Positions 1-7,738 of a stretch of 35,343 nucleotides of DNA are shown here, in pieces. The notes below the pieces were generated by a model. The model had not been told where the DNA came from and made no database searches. It saw nothing but the letters and a program-made list of their open reading frames with translations. Where the stretch lies: the IMG/VR virus record IMGVR_UViG_3300024509_000031, positions 1 through 35,343 of that record. One strand, written 5' to 3'. A program made the translations under genes and the position numbers. Position 1 is the stretch's first letter. Each line of letters starts with the position of its first letter. The stretch is from a virus.

Positions 1-2525
1 ATATCACCATTTGCAGGTGCTAAACTTGAAGTTTGTCCATCTGTAAAACTTGCTAATCTTAAAGATGATGAAGTTATTACTACAGCGTTTCCAGCATTCA
101 AATTAATATTAGTTGCTGAGTAAATTTCAGGAGTGCCAGGAGAAGTTACAGTTATAGCAGATGCTGTAATTGAACCACTAACTCTAAATGAACCAGTTAC
201 ATATAAGTCACCTTGCGCAGAATAGTATGAACCAGTTTGTGCAAATACACTTGAACCACCACCACCTACAAATGGAACTCCATTTTGATATATTGAACCG
301 GTCAACCAAATTGAACCAGATAAAACCATTCCACCATCAACCCACATAGAACCAGAATGAACTATTCTACCATCTTTAAATTGAGTTCTTCTTTGTCTAT
401 CTTTAATATAGATAGGTCCACTAAGTGCCGTATTATTTGAACTACAATAATAAATTGTTGTACCAGGTATTGAACCAGAAGTATTATATGTTACAGTTCC
501 AGCAGTTGCTCCATTATTATTAACACCACTTACAGTATTTCCAGTTCCCGTTGTAACTGAAGTTTTTATGTAGAATGGATGTGATGCTGCGTTTACATTG
601 AATATAATAGTATCACCATGATAAACCCACAAATCAACATCTTCACCTCTTTCTAATGTTGGGTCATTTGAAGGAGTAAATACATATCCACTGTTACCAT
701 TATTTACAACACTCCAATCTCTAACCATTGATTGAGATACAATAAAATCTTTGAATATACCAGAAGATGATTGTACAAAACCTGCTTCAATCATTTGTTG
801 AGAACCTGTTATCCAACCAATATAAGATGCTGATGAGAATGATGATGCATTACCGCCCGTTAATGATACTATTACACCGTTTGAACCAGAAGGAGTGAGT
901 GTAACACTTCCACTAAATGAAATATCAGTAACACCATATACAGCAGTGATACCACCACCATCTCTAACCCCTATTTGTTGAGTAACCCCAGATGTACCAG
1001 ATGAACCAGCAGAACCATTTGAACCGCCAGAAGTTCCCGATGAACCGGATGTACCACTTACACCAGGAGAGCCCGATGTACCAGAAGAACCTATTGCAGA
1101 TGTACCAGAAGAACCCGATGTACCAGGAACACTACTTCCAGATGAACCCGATGTACCACTTGTACCAGCTCCAGATGTACCACTTGTACCAGGCAATCCA
1201 GAAGTGCCGCTTGTACCTGATGTTCCATTACCGCCTGCACCAGCAGCTAAATCAATTGATACATCACCACTTCCTAAATTAGAAATAGTAAATTTATCAC
1301 TAAAATTAAGTAAATCAACAGAAGTAATAGTTGTAGCACCTCTAACTACTGATAATGATGCTGCTCCACCGCCACCACCTAAAGATGATGTTGCAATTTG
1401 AACAGTGTTAGTAGCTCCACCGCCACCTACCCAAACATATCCTTCTCTTAGTGATGCAGTTAAAGGTCCAGAAGTTGCTAAACCAGATGCTCCACTAACA
1501 ATACCACTTGCGTAAATTAATCCTTGATGATAAGTTGAACCAGTTACTTGTAATGAACCACTAATAATAGCAGAACCAGTATAAGGGAATGATGAACCAC
1601 CTGCACCACCTGCACCAAATCCCAATGCGGTAATTTGTGCTGCTCCAGATATTAAAGCTGCTGCTTTCAATGATGCTGTGTATGATTCTATACCATTTAT
1701 TTCGGCTCTTATTGAACCAGTAAATGTATTCAATGAAGATGTTGCAAGATTGATAGAACCAGTTACAGTTGATATTGCTCTATTAACCAAATCTTGAGAA
1801 CCTGTTTGTTGAGCCTGTTTAAGTATATGAGCATCAATTGAATTAAATGTTGTATTATAAGAACTAGTTACAGTTCCTATCATAGAAAAAATAGTTACAG
1901 CTGATGCTGTAAATGATAATATAGAACCAGTATGAAGGTTTATTGATGCTGAAAAAGATTGTAATGATGATGTTGCTTGTTGTATTCTAGGAACTAATTC
2001 TACTCCCGCTAACGTACCATCAAGACCAGATGTACCACTTACTCCGCTTGTGCCGCTTAATCCGCTCGTACCACTCACCCCACTTGTGCCACTTAACCCC
2101 GATGTACCATTTACGCCACTTGTGCCGTTTACACCAGATGTACCGTTTACACCGGATGTACCGTTTACACCGGATGTGCCAGATACACCGGATGTACCAT
2201 TTGTACCAACTATACCGGTTGTAAATCTCCATCCAACTGTGTTTGTTGATGGATTGTATGCTAAAAATTTATCTGTTAATGTATCATACTCTAATGATGC
2301 CGATGTGAATTTTAAACTACCAGAAATCAATGCACTTCCGGTAAATTGTCCACTTAATGTACCTTGTAATGTAGATAAATTAGCTACAGAAGCAGAAACT
2401 GCTAAAAATGAACCAGTCATTAATGCGGTAAACGAACCCGATGTTTCTTCTAACACCGTAAGGTTTGCATCCATTTCGTTTGCGGTAAGGGGAGAGCCCT
2501 TTATGAGTCTTTTAGTTATTGCCAT
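1..2525 (-). CDS. Collagen-like phage fibre/adhesin with cupredoxin-like domain (partial, C-terminus beyond window)
   Basis: An open frame of at least 841 codons starts at the ATG at 2525 and runs off the left edge. The N-terminus (MAITKRLIKGSPLTANEMDAN) is followed by a coil-like region and two Gly-X-Y collagen-like segments (about residues 104-174 and 432-513) made mostly of GTSG units. Short 'TGS/SGS' beta-type repeats fill the rest. Residues about 613-708 resemble the cupredoxin-like module of marine phage structural proteins: DPTLERG, an HPFYIKT motif, a GVNNNG motif and a YYC strand. The His649 and Cys694 ligand positions are kept, but the His after Cys is Asn697 and no Met follows. No signal peptide is visible. 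The likely role is a distal tail or head fibre that contacts the host or its surface glycans. Two glycosyltransferase genes lie just upstream. The assignment as a virion surface fibre is confident; its exact position on the particle is unknown. Confidence 0.85.
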   Translation of the reverse strand, partial: MAITKRLIKGSPLTANEMDANLTVLEETSGSFTALMTGSFLAVSASVANLSTLQGTLSGQFTGSALISGSLKFTSASLEYDTLTDKFLAYNPSTNTVGWRFTTGIVGTNGTSGVSGTSGVNGTSGVNGTSGVNGTSGVNGTSGLSGTSGVSGTSGLSGTSGVSGTSGLDGTLAGVELVPRIQQATSSLQSFSASINLHTGSILSFTASAVTIFSMIGTVTSSYNTTFNSIDAHILKQAQQTGSQDLVNRAISTVTGSINLATSSLNTFTGSIRAEINGIESYTASLKAAALISGAAQITALGFGAGGAGGSSFPYTGSAIISGSLQVTGSTYHQGLIYASGIVSGASGLATSGPLTASLREGYVWVGGGGATNTVQIATSSLGGGGGAASLSVVRGATTITSVDLLNFSDKFTISNLGSGDVSIDLAAGAGGNGTSGTSGTSGLPGTSGTSGAGTSGTSGSSGSSVPGTSGSSGTSAIGSSGTSGSPGVSGTSGSSGTSGGSNGSAGSSGTSGVTQQIGVRDGGGITAVYGVTDISFSGSVTLTPSGSNGVIVSLTGGNASSFSSASYIGWITGSQQMIEAGFVQSSSGIFKDFIVSQSMVRDWSVVNNGNSGYVFTPSNDPTLERGEDVDLWVYHGDTIIFNVNAASHPFYIKTSVTTGTGNTVSGVNNNGATAGTVTYNTSGSIPGTTIYYCSSNNTALSGPIYIKDRQRRTQFKDGRIVHSGSMWVDGGMVLSGSIWLTGSIYQNGVPFVGGGGSSVFAQTGSYYSAQGDLYVTGSFRVSGSITASAITVTSPGTPEIYSATNINLNAGNAVVITSSSLRLASFTDGQTSSLAPANGD
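402..689 (-). other. Cupredoxin-like domain within the fibre, copper site incomplete
   Basis: The 96-residue module holds the order DPTL-ERG, HGDTIIFNV, SHPFYIKT, GTGNTV, GVNNNG, IPGTTIYYC and ALSGPIYI. This matches the plastocyanin-like module seen in many aquatic phage and bacterial surface proteins, whose usual ending is YYxCxxHxxM. Here the residue three after Cys694 is Asn and the Met position is replaced, so a type 1 copper site is unlikely. The fold may be kept as a structural module. Confidence 0.65.
987..1232 (-). repeat. Collagen-like Gly-X-Y repeat segment 2 of the fibre gene
   Basis: About 82 residues rich in GTSG, GSSG and GSPG with a few breaks in the triplet phase. The segment is longer and less regular than segment 1. 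The Thr/Ser density in the X and Y positions would suit O-glycosylation, but that is inference. Confidence 0.85.
2004..2216 (-). repeat. Collagen-like Gly-X-Y repeat segment 1 of the fibre gene
   Basis: This in-frame stretch encodes 71 residues of uninterrupted Gly-X-Y triplets, mostly GTS alternating with GVS, GVN or GLS. At DNA level it is a tandem array of degenerate 9- and 18-base units. That array explains the spurious low-complexity open frames on both strands here. Confidence 0.9.
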
Positions 2526-2560
2526 TTTATATTACCTTGTATAATTCGAATTGTTACACA

Positions 2561-2570
2561 AGTAAATATA
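2561..2570 (-). promoter_or_regulatory. Putative late-type promoter motif upstream of the fibre gene
   Basis: The minus strand reads TATATTTACT about 36 bases upstream of the fibre ATG. No TTTG sits about 20 bases further upstream. It matches 8 of 10 positions of the TATATTTATA motif found before other virion genes in this window. It is a weaker member of the set. Confidence 0.3.
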
Positions 2571-2594
2571 AGACTAATCAGATTTAGGATTATT

Positions 2595-3107
2595 CTACTT
2601 AGATTCGGTAGTTACGTTGTCCGGTTTTATTTTGAAACCATATGCTTTTTTTAGAACTTTTGGGTCAAATTTTAATTTTTCTATTGATTTTATACCCAAT
2701 ATATTATAAGTTCTATATGTTGATTCGTTTTGTGCGGTAAGTATTTCTTGTTTATTTCTCAAATAGGTATTAAAAAGAGTTTTACCATATTTGTCTGAAT
2801 TTATGCAGAGTTCAAACAAACTTTCTGCTTTATCAAATTGTTCTTCTTTTAAACCTTTTTTTAATATACTTTTTAAGAAGTTTAAAAATTTAGTAGGATT
2901 GATATTTGTTATTTTTACACCAACAAGCTTTTTATCATAAACTCCCGTACAAAATATTAAAGCAGTTTCAACTCCATTAAAACTTTTGGTAGTACCATCT
3001 GTATATTTGTAAGAATTAATTCTGTATATTTCTTTTGGTAAAATAAGAGTTTTTCCTACTGAACTTTCTGAAATAAATAATTTTTTATATTGTTGAGTAA
3101 ATGCCAT
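2595..3107 (-). CDS. Hypothetical phage protein, 170 aa
   Basis: The ATG at 3107 overlaps the stop codon of the upstream glycosyltransferase by one base (TAATG), so the two are translationally coupled. The protein is basic and mixed alpha/beta. An early ILPKEIYRINSYKY strand-like stretch is followed by a hydrophobic VGVKITNINPTKFLNFLKSI helix and a Lys/Glu-rich helical region, and the C-terminus is basic. There is no signal peptide, membrane segment or Cys motif. I do not recognise the family. It lies between the glycosyltransferases and the fibre, so a role in fibre assembly or modification is possible but unproven. A small DNA-associated protein is an equally open alternative. Confidence 0.75.
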   Translation of the reverse strand: MAFTQQYKKLFISESSVGKTLILPKEIYRINSYKYTDGTTKSFNGVETALIFCTGVYDKKLVGVKITNINPTKFLNFLKSILKKGLKEEQFDKAESLFELCINSDKYGKTLFNTYLRNKQEILTAQNESTYRTYNILGIKSIEKLKFDPKVLKKAYGFKIKPDNVTTESK

Positions 3108-4402
3108 TAATCAACTTTATTTAATTTTGGAATTTGCATTTTTGAGCTATTCACCTTTGGTATATTAAATGGAACTAATTTAGGTGCTGCTTTTACATAA
3201 GTATCTAAAATTTGAGTAAACTTATCATGCATTTTTTCCAAAGTAAAGTTTTTCAAAGTATTTTCTTTTAATCCAGCCGATTTTTCTAAATATGAATTAT
3301 ATTTGTTATATACATCATAAATTTTATTTGCTGCATTTGAATAGTTTACAGTAAACCATTGTGCTTCTTTCATACAAAATTGGTCTGCTGCAGATTCATC
3401 AATTTGAGTAAGTTGTCCTTCTAATAATACCGCATGTTCTGCTGGTAAGAAATCCATATGTCCGCTCCACCCACTAGCTATAATTGGTTTACCTGTCAAA
3501 GTAAATTCAGCCATTGGTCTACCATATCCTTCACCTTTAGCAAATGAAATCATTGCTTTAACTTTAGGATGATGGTATAAAGATGCCATATCAGTTTCTT
3601 CCAAATCACCATGTATCAAATATACAGATGGACACTTATCACCAAACGTTTTTAATACTTCATCAATTTTTCTACGAGTTTCTTCTCTATCAATTACACT
3701 AAAGCCGGCATGTGATGTTTTAACTAATAAAGCTGGTCTTTTTTCTTTTGGTAAGTATTGGAATACCGTAGCAAATGTTTTAATTGCCATACCAATATCT
3801 TTTCTATCTTGTCCCAATGAACCCTTTAACCAATGTCCAACTATTAAAAAACAAAAATCTTCTTTTACATTATCTAAAATAGATTTATTAGTTCCTTTGG
3901 AAAATATTTCAGTATCAACACCTTCAAATAAAACTTCAATAGGAGTGTTTGTTTTTATCTCACCAACAATTTGTCCAGTTGTTTGGTCTTTTTGTTGATA
4001 TACAGTTCCACCTAAGTTACCCTTTGTAAATTCAGAAGGTACAATAATAAGATTCATTTTATTAGAACCGTCAATAAAATCTTTTGGTGCTATTGTTGTT
4101 TCAACTCCAGCAGTTATACCAATATTATAATGACCTTTTGGTTCAAATTCATTTGCCACCGAAACCTGCATAAATACATCAGGCTTCTCTCCAATCTCAC
4201 CAATAACTCTTTCCAACATCCAAGCCCCAAATTCATCTTGATTACTAACTTGGTTTTGCGGAGTATTACCCCAACGAAGTGGAATAATCTTTATATCGTA
4301 CTTATCCATCTTACGAAGCGATTTCATCAAATCTCTACAATGGTCACCATATCCGCTTCTAGTAAAAATAGGTCCCTGAAATACTAATGTTGGTTTATTC
4401 AT
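3107..4402 (-). CDS. GT-B glycosyltransferase, GT4-like
   Basis: The 431-residue protein has the two-domain Rossmann layout of GT-B enzymes. The N-terminal half opens with LVFQGPIFTRSGYGDHCRDL, a beta strand followed by the glycine-rich donor/acceptor loop. The C-terminal half has a FLIVGHWL strand, a DRKDIGMAI segment and the GT4 signature EGYGRPMAE, which is the EX7E donor-sugar motif. It then continues with GKPIIASGWSGHMDFL. The ATG at 4402 lies 10 bases after the stop of the second glycosyltransferase. The enzyme should transfer a sugar from a nucleotide donor in the cytoplasm. The acceptor is unknown: the collagen-like fibre two genes downstream is a natural candidate, and host glycans or DNA are alternatives. 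Confidence 0.85.
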   Translation of the reverse strand: MNKPTLVFQGPIFTRSGYGDHCRDLMKSLRKMDKYDIKIIPLRWGNTPQNQVSNQDEFGAWMLERVIGEIGEKPDVFMQVSVANEFEPKGHYNIGITAGVETTIAPKDFIDGSNKMNLIIVPSEFTKGNLGGTVYQQKDQTTGQIVGEIKTNTPIEVLFEGVDTEIFSKGTNKSILDNVKEDFCFLIVGHWLKGSLGQDRKDIGMAIKTFATVFQYLPKEKRPALLVKTSHAGFSVIDREETRRKIDEVLKTFGDKCPSVYLIHGDLEETDMASLYHHPKVKAMISFAKGEGYGRPMAEFTLTGKPIIASGWSGHMDFLPAEHAVLLEGQLTQIDESAADQFCMKEAQWFTVNYSNAANKIYDVYNKYNSYLEKSAGLKENTLKNFTLEKMHDKFTQILDTYVKAAPKLVPFNIPKVNSSKMQIPKLNKVD

Positions 4403-4412
4403 ATACTATAAC

Positions 4413-5795
4413 TTATTTAACTTTAAATACCTCAAATCTTTGGCGAGGTTTCCAATTTTCAAATGTTGATTCAATTCCGTCAATTAAAGTTTGGCACATA
4501 TTTGTATGTGATAGTCCAGCTTCATTGATAAAATGCTCTCTACCAATTAAAGCGTTTGCTTTTCTTTGTTCTTTTGGTGTGTTATATACTTTAAGAATTG
4601 CTTCAGCAACATCTTCAATATCAACTCTATCATCCCAAATATAAGGTGTAGGTACTGAACCTGCTAATGCTAATGCTCTACTCCAAACAGGTGTAGCCCA
4701 AGGACCAGGTTCTGCTTTACCTTCCCATTTTCTCCATTCATGTAAAGAACCAATCTTAATATAATCATCAGCTGTAAGTACGTTACCTTCAACTTTAAAT
4801 CCACATTGGTCTTGCAATCCACCAGTTACGTTTACAATGATTGGAGTTCCAGCCATTACCGATTCTGCAGTTGCTAATCCGAATCCTTCGTTGTTAGCTA
4901 TGTTGATTGTTACATCTGCTATATTATAGTTCCAATTTAATTCATGCTGTAATCTTCTCTTTTCTGAAAATATGATATTACAGTTAGGTGCTACTGCTTC
5001 AATTACTGCAGGCAAGTCAGTACCATTTTCATCAACAGGTTGTGTGTGCATTACTAATACACATTTATCTGCCTTTTCTTTACCAATCTTATCACAAAAC
5101 TTTTGGAAAGCTACAATAACGTCTGCTGGTTGCTTTCTTCTGATATTACGATTGCTCCAATAAAGAACAAAATCGTATTCCTTACCACCTAAAATTTCTT
5201 TACGATATTCAGTTGGTACATCTTCTGGTTTGTAGATATCAGTATTAATACCATGTGGTACATAACTTACTTGCCATGGAGCTTTTGTTTTCCAAGTTGG
5301 TTTATCGTTTCTTTGACCTATTCTACTAATGATACCATATGTTTGTCTTGAAATACATCCAATCCAATCACAACTTTCATAGTAATTACGATTGTACATT
5401 GGGTCTGGTAAATCATCCCAAATTGCGTAGAATAAAAGTGGAATATTTTGTCTTATTTCATGTTCGATATCATACAACCATGTCCAATAACGAGGGTCAG
5501 TAAAGTGTAAGATAGCATCAGGTTGTTCTGCGTTAATTAGTTGTCTAATTAAATCAGCGTTACCATATCCATTCCAAGGTAAAATCTTTACACTAGCATC
5601 TGCGATTCCATAATTCTTTTGAATATCTTCGCTTACATCTAATACTCTACCTTGCTCTGGGTGGTTAATTGCTGCACCTACCTGAAACCAATCGTATTTG
5701 TGAACTGTCCCTAATACTAATTCTTTGGACATTGTAGCGATACCACTCGCCATTCTTAAATCATCTGAAAGTAACAATATTTTTTTCTTTGCCAT
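4413..5795 (-). CDS. GT-B glycosyltransferase, GT4-like (second copy)
   Basis: The 460-residue protein begins KKILLLSDDLRMASGIATMSK, a Rossmann strand with a glycine-containing loop. It carries a DAILHFTDPRYW acceptor-domain segment and a central VLYWSNRNIRRKQPADVI region typical of GT4 enzymes. The EX7E motif is EGFGLATAE, followed by GTPIIVNVTGG. It is distantly related to the gene just downstream, with different sequence and the same layout, so the pair looks like sequential or ancient duplicated transferases. It starts at the ATG at 5795, nine bases after the small RHH-like gene. The donor and acceptor are not readable from sequence. Confidence 0.85.
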   Translation of the reverse strand: MAKKKILLLSDDLRMASGIATMSKELVLGTVHKYDWFQVGAAINHPEQGRVLDVSEDIQKNYGIADASVKILPWNGYGNADLIRQLINAEQPDAILHFTDPRYWTWLYDIEHEIRQNIPLLFYAIWDDLPDPMYNRNYYESCDWIGCISRQTYGIISRIGQRNDKPTWKTKAPWQVSYVPHGINTDIYKPEDVPTEYRKEILGGKEYDFVLYWSNRNIRRKQPADVIVAFQKFCDKIGKEKADKCVLVMHTQPVDENGTDLPAVIEAVAPNCNIIFSEKRRLQHELNWNYNIADVTINIANNEGFGLATAESVMAGTPIIVNVTGGLQDQCGFKVEGNVLTADDYIKIGSLHEWRKWEGKAEPGPWATPVWSRALALAGSVPTPYIWDDRVDIEDVAEAILKVYNTPKEQRKANALIGREHFINEAGLSHTNMCQTLIDGIESTFENWKPRQRFEVFKVK

Positions 5796-5803
5796 AACTA
5801 ATT

Positions 5804-6004
5804 TTAAAATTGTGAACCTGAAATTTGTAATTGTAAATACTCATTCATTTCTTTACGGAATTCTTCATCTTTAACATATCTTTCAACAGTTCTATTTACC
5901 AACTTTTGAAGGGTAACATCGGAATCAAAAGATACTTTTTTAAATGATGAGTAAACATCTTTCAAGATTTTCACAGTAGTAAGTTTTGTGTTTTCTTGAT
6001 TCAT
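5804..6004 (-). CDS. Small ribbon-helix-helix-like protein, 66 aa
   Basis: The short acidic protein has an N-terminal beta segment (TKLTTVKILKDVYSSFKKV) followed by two helices (VTLQKLVNRTVERYV, then KDEEFRKEMNEYLQL). This is the pattern of MetJ/Arc-type regulators, in which a dimer inserts its paired strands into DNA. It is the first gene of the transcription unit that holds the two glycosyltransferases, so it could autoregulate that unit. The alternative is a small phage protein of unrelated function, since the family match is by pattern only. The upstream 75 bases contain a TATACTTATA motif. Confidence 0.5.
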   Translation of the reverse strand: MNQENTKLTTVKILKDVYSSFKKVSFDSDVTLQKLVNRTVERYVKDEEFRKEMNEYLQLQISGSQF

Positions 6005-6030
6005 TGTAATTTTGTTTATATATTTGTATA

Positions 6031-6040
6031 TATAAGTATA
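6031..6040 (-). promoter_or_regulatory. Putative late-type promoter motif upstream of the RHH/glycosyltransferase unit
   Basis: The minus strand reads TATACTTATA, one mismatch from TATATTTATA, 26 bases upstream of the ATG at 6004. No TTTG occurs at the -33 position. The region is extremely AT-rich, so chance similarity is possible. Confidence 0.3.
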
Positions 6041-6079
6041 TTACAAAAAGAAAAAACAATAAATTTTAAAGAACTTTTT

Positions 6080-6946
6080 TTAAGAAGCTTTTCCATCACA
6101 ATGCTTTCCTAAAAATTCGCACCATTTACAATTCTTTTTATTCTGACCAGGTACTTTTGGAAATTGAATATCTTTGAATGTACCATCATCATTAAACACA
6201 GTATTTATAAATTCCATAAATTCATCATGTGCTTTGGTAACAGATGGTGCACCATGCGATGGAGCGTGCTTTGATATATAAGGAACTGGAAATGCTGAAT
6301 CTTCAGGCAACTTCCTTCTCATAATTTGATATTCTACTCTAATTTTAGAAAGTGGAATATTAAATAATTCTGAATAATATTTTTTATACAAAAGGATTTG
6401 TGCGTTTTTGAACTTATCCGCCTTTTGATATTGATTCCAACCCATTGTTGATGTTTTAAGGTCAATAATGATAATTGAATTCTCTGCCAAATCTCTAAGT
6501 ACAATATCAATGAATCCAATAAAATGGACACCTTCTTTTATTTTAGCATTCAATGGAATTTCAATACCAACTAATTCAAATCCTGATTTAGAATAAAACT
6601 TATTAAGATTCTTTTTTAACCACTCTAATATTCTTCTACCATCACCATAGAATTCTTCTAATTCAATTTGCTCACAAGGAACACCTTCACTAAGAGCTTC
6701 TTTTTCTTTTTTGAAGTTTTCTTTTAATCTATCTAATAATAATTTATCCAAATCAATCTCATCGGCTTGCTTTTTGGATACACCATACATTACTGAAAGA
6801 TAGTGTTGGATAGTTTCGTGCATTGAACTACCAAAGATAGTGTGAATGTTACCAGAACTTTCACCTAATTTATCTATATAATTTAACTTATATTGTTGCG
6901 GGCAGCTACTCCACATTGAGTACTGCGAAAATGATACTTTTGCCAT
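6080..6946 (-). CDS. Cas4/RecB-like PD-(D/E)XK exonuclease with predicted Fe-S cluster
   Basis: The 288-residue protein carries the RecB-family motifs in order. An early Cys (SSCPQQY, residue 15) is followed by FGSSMHETIQHYL (the G-x-x-x-H motif), IGFIDIVLRD (the acidic metal ligand) and IIIIDLKTS (the D-x-K core). The C-terminus has CKWCEFLGKHC. One N-terminal Cys plus three C-terminal Cys is the 4Fe-4S arrangement of Cas4 and AddB. Such phage nucleases usually resect DNA ends for recombination or degrade foreign or host DNA. It has its own predicted promoter at 6951-6982 and follows the clamp-loader operon. No cas1 or cas2 genes are nearby, so a CRISPR role is not supported. Confidence 0.85.
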   Translation of the reverse strand: MAKVSFSQYSMWSSCPQQYKLNYIDKLGESSGNIHTIFGSSMHETIQHYLSVMYGVSKKQADEIDLDKLLLDRLKENFKKEKEALSEGVPCEQIELEEFYGDGRRILEWLKKNLNKFYSKSGFELVGIEIPLNAKIKEGVHFIGFIDIVLRDLAENSIIIIDLKTSTMGWNQYQKADKFKNAQILLYKKYYSELFNIPLSKIRVEYQIMRRKLPEDSAFPVPYISKHAPSHGAPSVTKAHDEFMEFINTVFNDDGTFKDIQFPKVPGQNKKNCKWCEFLGKHCDGKAS

Positions 6947-6950
6947 AATG

Positions 6951-6982
6951 TAAAGATACGAAAAATAGTTGATAATACCAAA
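6951..6982 (-). promoter_or_regulatory. Bacteroidetes-type promoter for the Cas4-like gene
   Basis: On the minus strand TTTG (6979-6982) is followed 20 bases later by TATCTTTA (6951-6958). It has one mismatch to the TAnnTTTG -7 box and sits 5 bases upstream of the ATG at 6946, so the transcript would have almost no leader. Confidence 0.45.
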
Positions 6983-6983
6983 A

Positions 6984-7433
6984 CTAAATCTTCAATTTTA
7001 GCTTTGTAATTTGTTTAGGGTCAGTACCATACATCTCACATATTTCTTTAATATGTTGTTTACCATTGTTTGTCTGATATAATATATGTACATATTCTTC
7101 TGCCTCACCCAAAGATACTTCATATTTTCTAGCTACCAATTCAATAACCCAACCTTCATACTTATCAGCTGAAGCTGGTTTCATATATTTCAAAAATGCT
7201 CTTTGTTTTGGAATCAATCCTATTAAAGCAAGATACATTGCTTTTGGTGGAGCTTCTTGTAAATATGGTTGTATATCTGCAATTGTAGTTATCCAATCAG
7301 GATTCATAGAAAGAAAACGGAGTATCATATAGTTACTCCATGTCTTTTTATCACTCTCATCAAGCTTATCCCAATACTTTGGGTCTTTGTGTTGAGTTAT
7401 TGCGTTAAGATGGTCAAATAAACTTTTAGCCAT
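6984..7433 (-). CDS. Clamp-loader small subunit, gp62-like
   Basis: The 149-residue, mostly helical protein begins KSLFDHLNAITQHKDP. It contains the WSNYMILRFLSMNPDW segment and a central LIGLIPKQRAFLKYMKP segment. Both resemble the T4/cyanophage gp62 pattern (N-x-Y-x-x-x-R-x-x-S and P-K-x-x-x-x-x-W/F-x-K). In T4 one gp62 joins four gp44 ATPases to load the gp45 clamp. The gene lies two genes downstream of gp44 in the clamp operon, and its ATG overlaps the zinc-ribbon gene by 8 bases. The family diverges fast, so the call rests partly on context. It is shorter than T4 gp62 (187 aa). Confidence 0.7.
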   Translation of the reverse strand: MAKSLFDHLNAITQHKDPKYWDKLDESDKKTWSNYMILRFLSMNPDWITTIADIQPYLQEAPPKAMYLALIGLIPKQRAFLKYMKPASADKYEGWVIELVARKYEVSLGEAEEYVHILYQTNNGKQHIKEICEMYGTDPKQITKLKLKI

Positions 7434-7737
7434 TTGTAATATCTAAATCTAATGAGCGAGTTTCCGCTGCGGTTAATTTATCTTTTTGTTCTAATGCTCT
7501 TAATTGCACAGGTTTCATAAGTTCTTGCTCTGCTCCACAATCACCACAAAGATATACCTCAAAAGGTATCATCATATCCTGGTCACCACCATAAGCTAAC
7601 TTAGATAATTTTCTCATCTTTATAGCTGGTAAAAATGTTTTACCACCACATTCACAAAATACAGGAACTGATGCTGATATATCTACCTTTGGTTGTGGTT
7701 GTTGTGGAAGTTCTCCTTGCCCAATAATGTTTGCCAT
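7426..7737 (-). CDS. Small zinc-ribbon protein
   Basis: The 103-residue protein has a CECGG knuckle near residue 28 and a CGDCG knuckle near residue 65. Together they form a four-Cys zinc ribbon flanked by a disordered Pro/Gln-rich N-terminus and a charged helical tail. It starts one base after the stop of gp44 and overlaps gp62, so it is embedded in the clamp-loader operon. Its position suggests a replication or late-transcription accessory role, for example a small bridge to RNA polymerase or to the clamp loader. No specific family is recognised and no catalytic residues are seen. Confidence 0.7.
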   Translation of the reverse strand: MANIIGQGELPQQPQPKVDISASVPVFCECGGKTFLPAIKMRKLSKLAYGGDQDMMIPFEVYLCGDCGAEQELMKPVQLRALEQKDKLTAAETRSLDLDITNG

Positions 7738-7738
7738 A

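Noticed and set aside
987-2216. CRISPR-like or minisatellite array
   Set aside because: The repeat units are 9-18 bases, degenerate and in frame as Gly-X-Y codons, with no unique spacers of constant length.
992-2544. Plus-strand open frames rich in Met/Tyr/Gln/Leu or Pro/Val/Thr, and a minus-strand Trp/Lys/Arg-rich frame at 2020-2232
   Set aside because: They are other-frame readings of the collagen-like repeat array in the fibre gene; the composition follows the repeat period and the real frame runs through the whole region.
6080-6946. CRISPR-associated Cas4 as part of an adaptation module
   Set aside because: No cas1, cas2 or repeat array is nearby; the context is phage replication.
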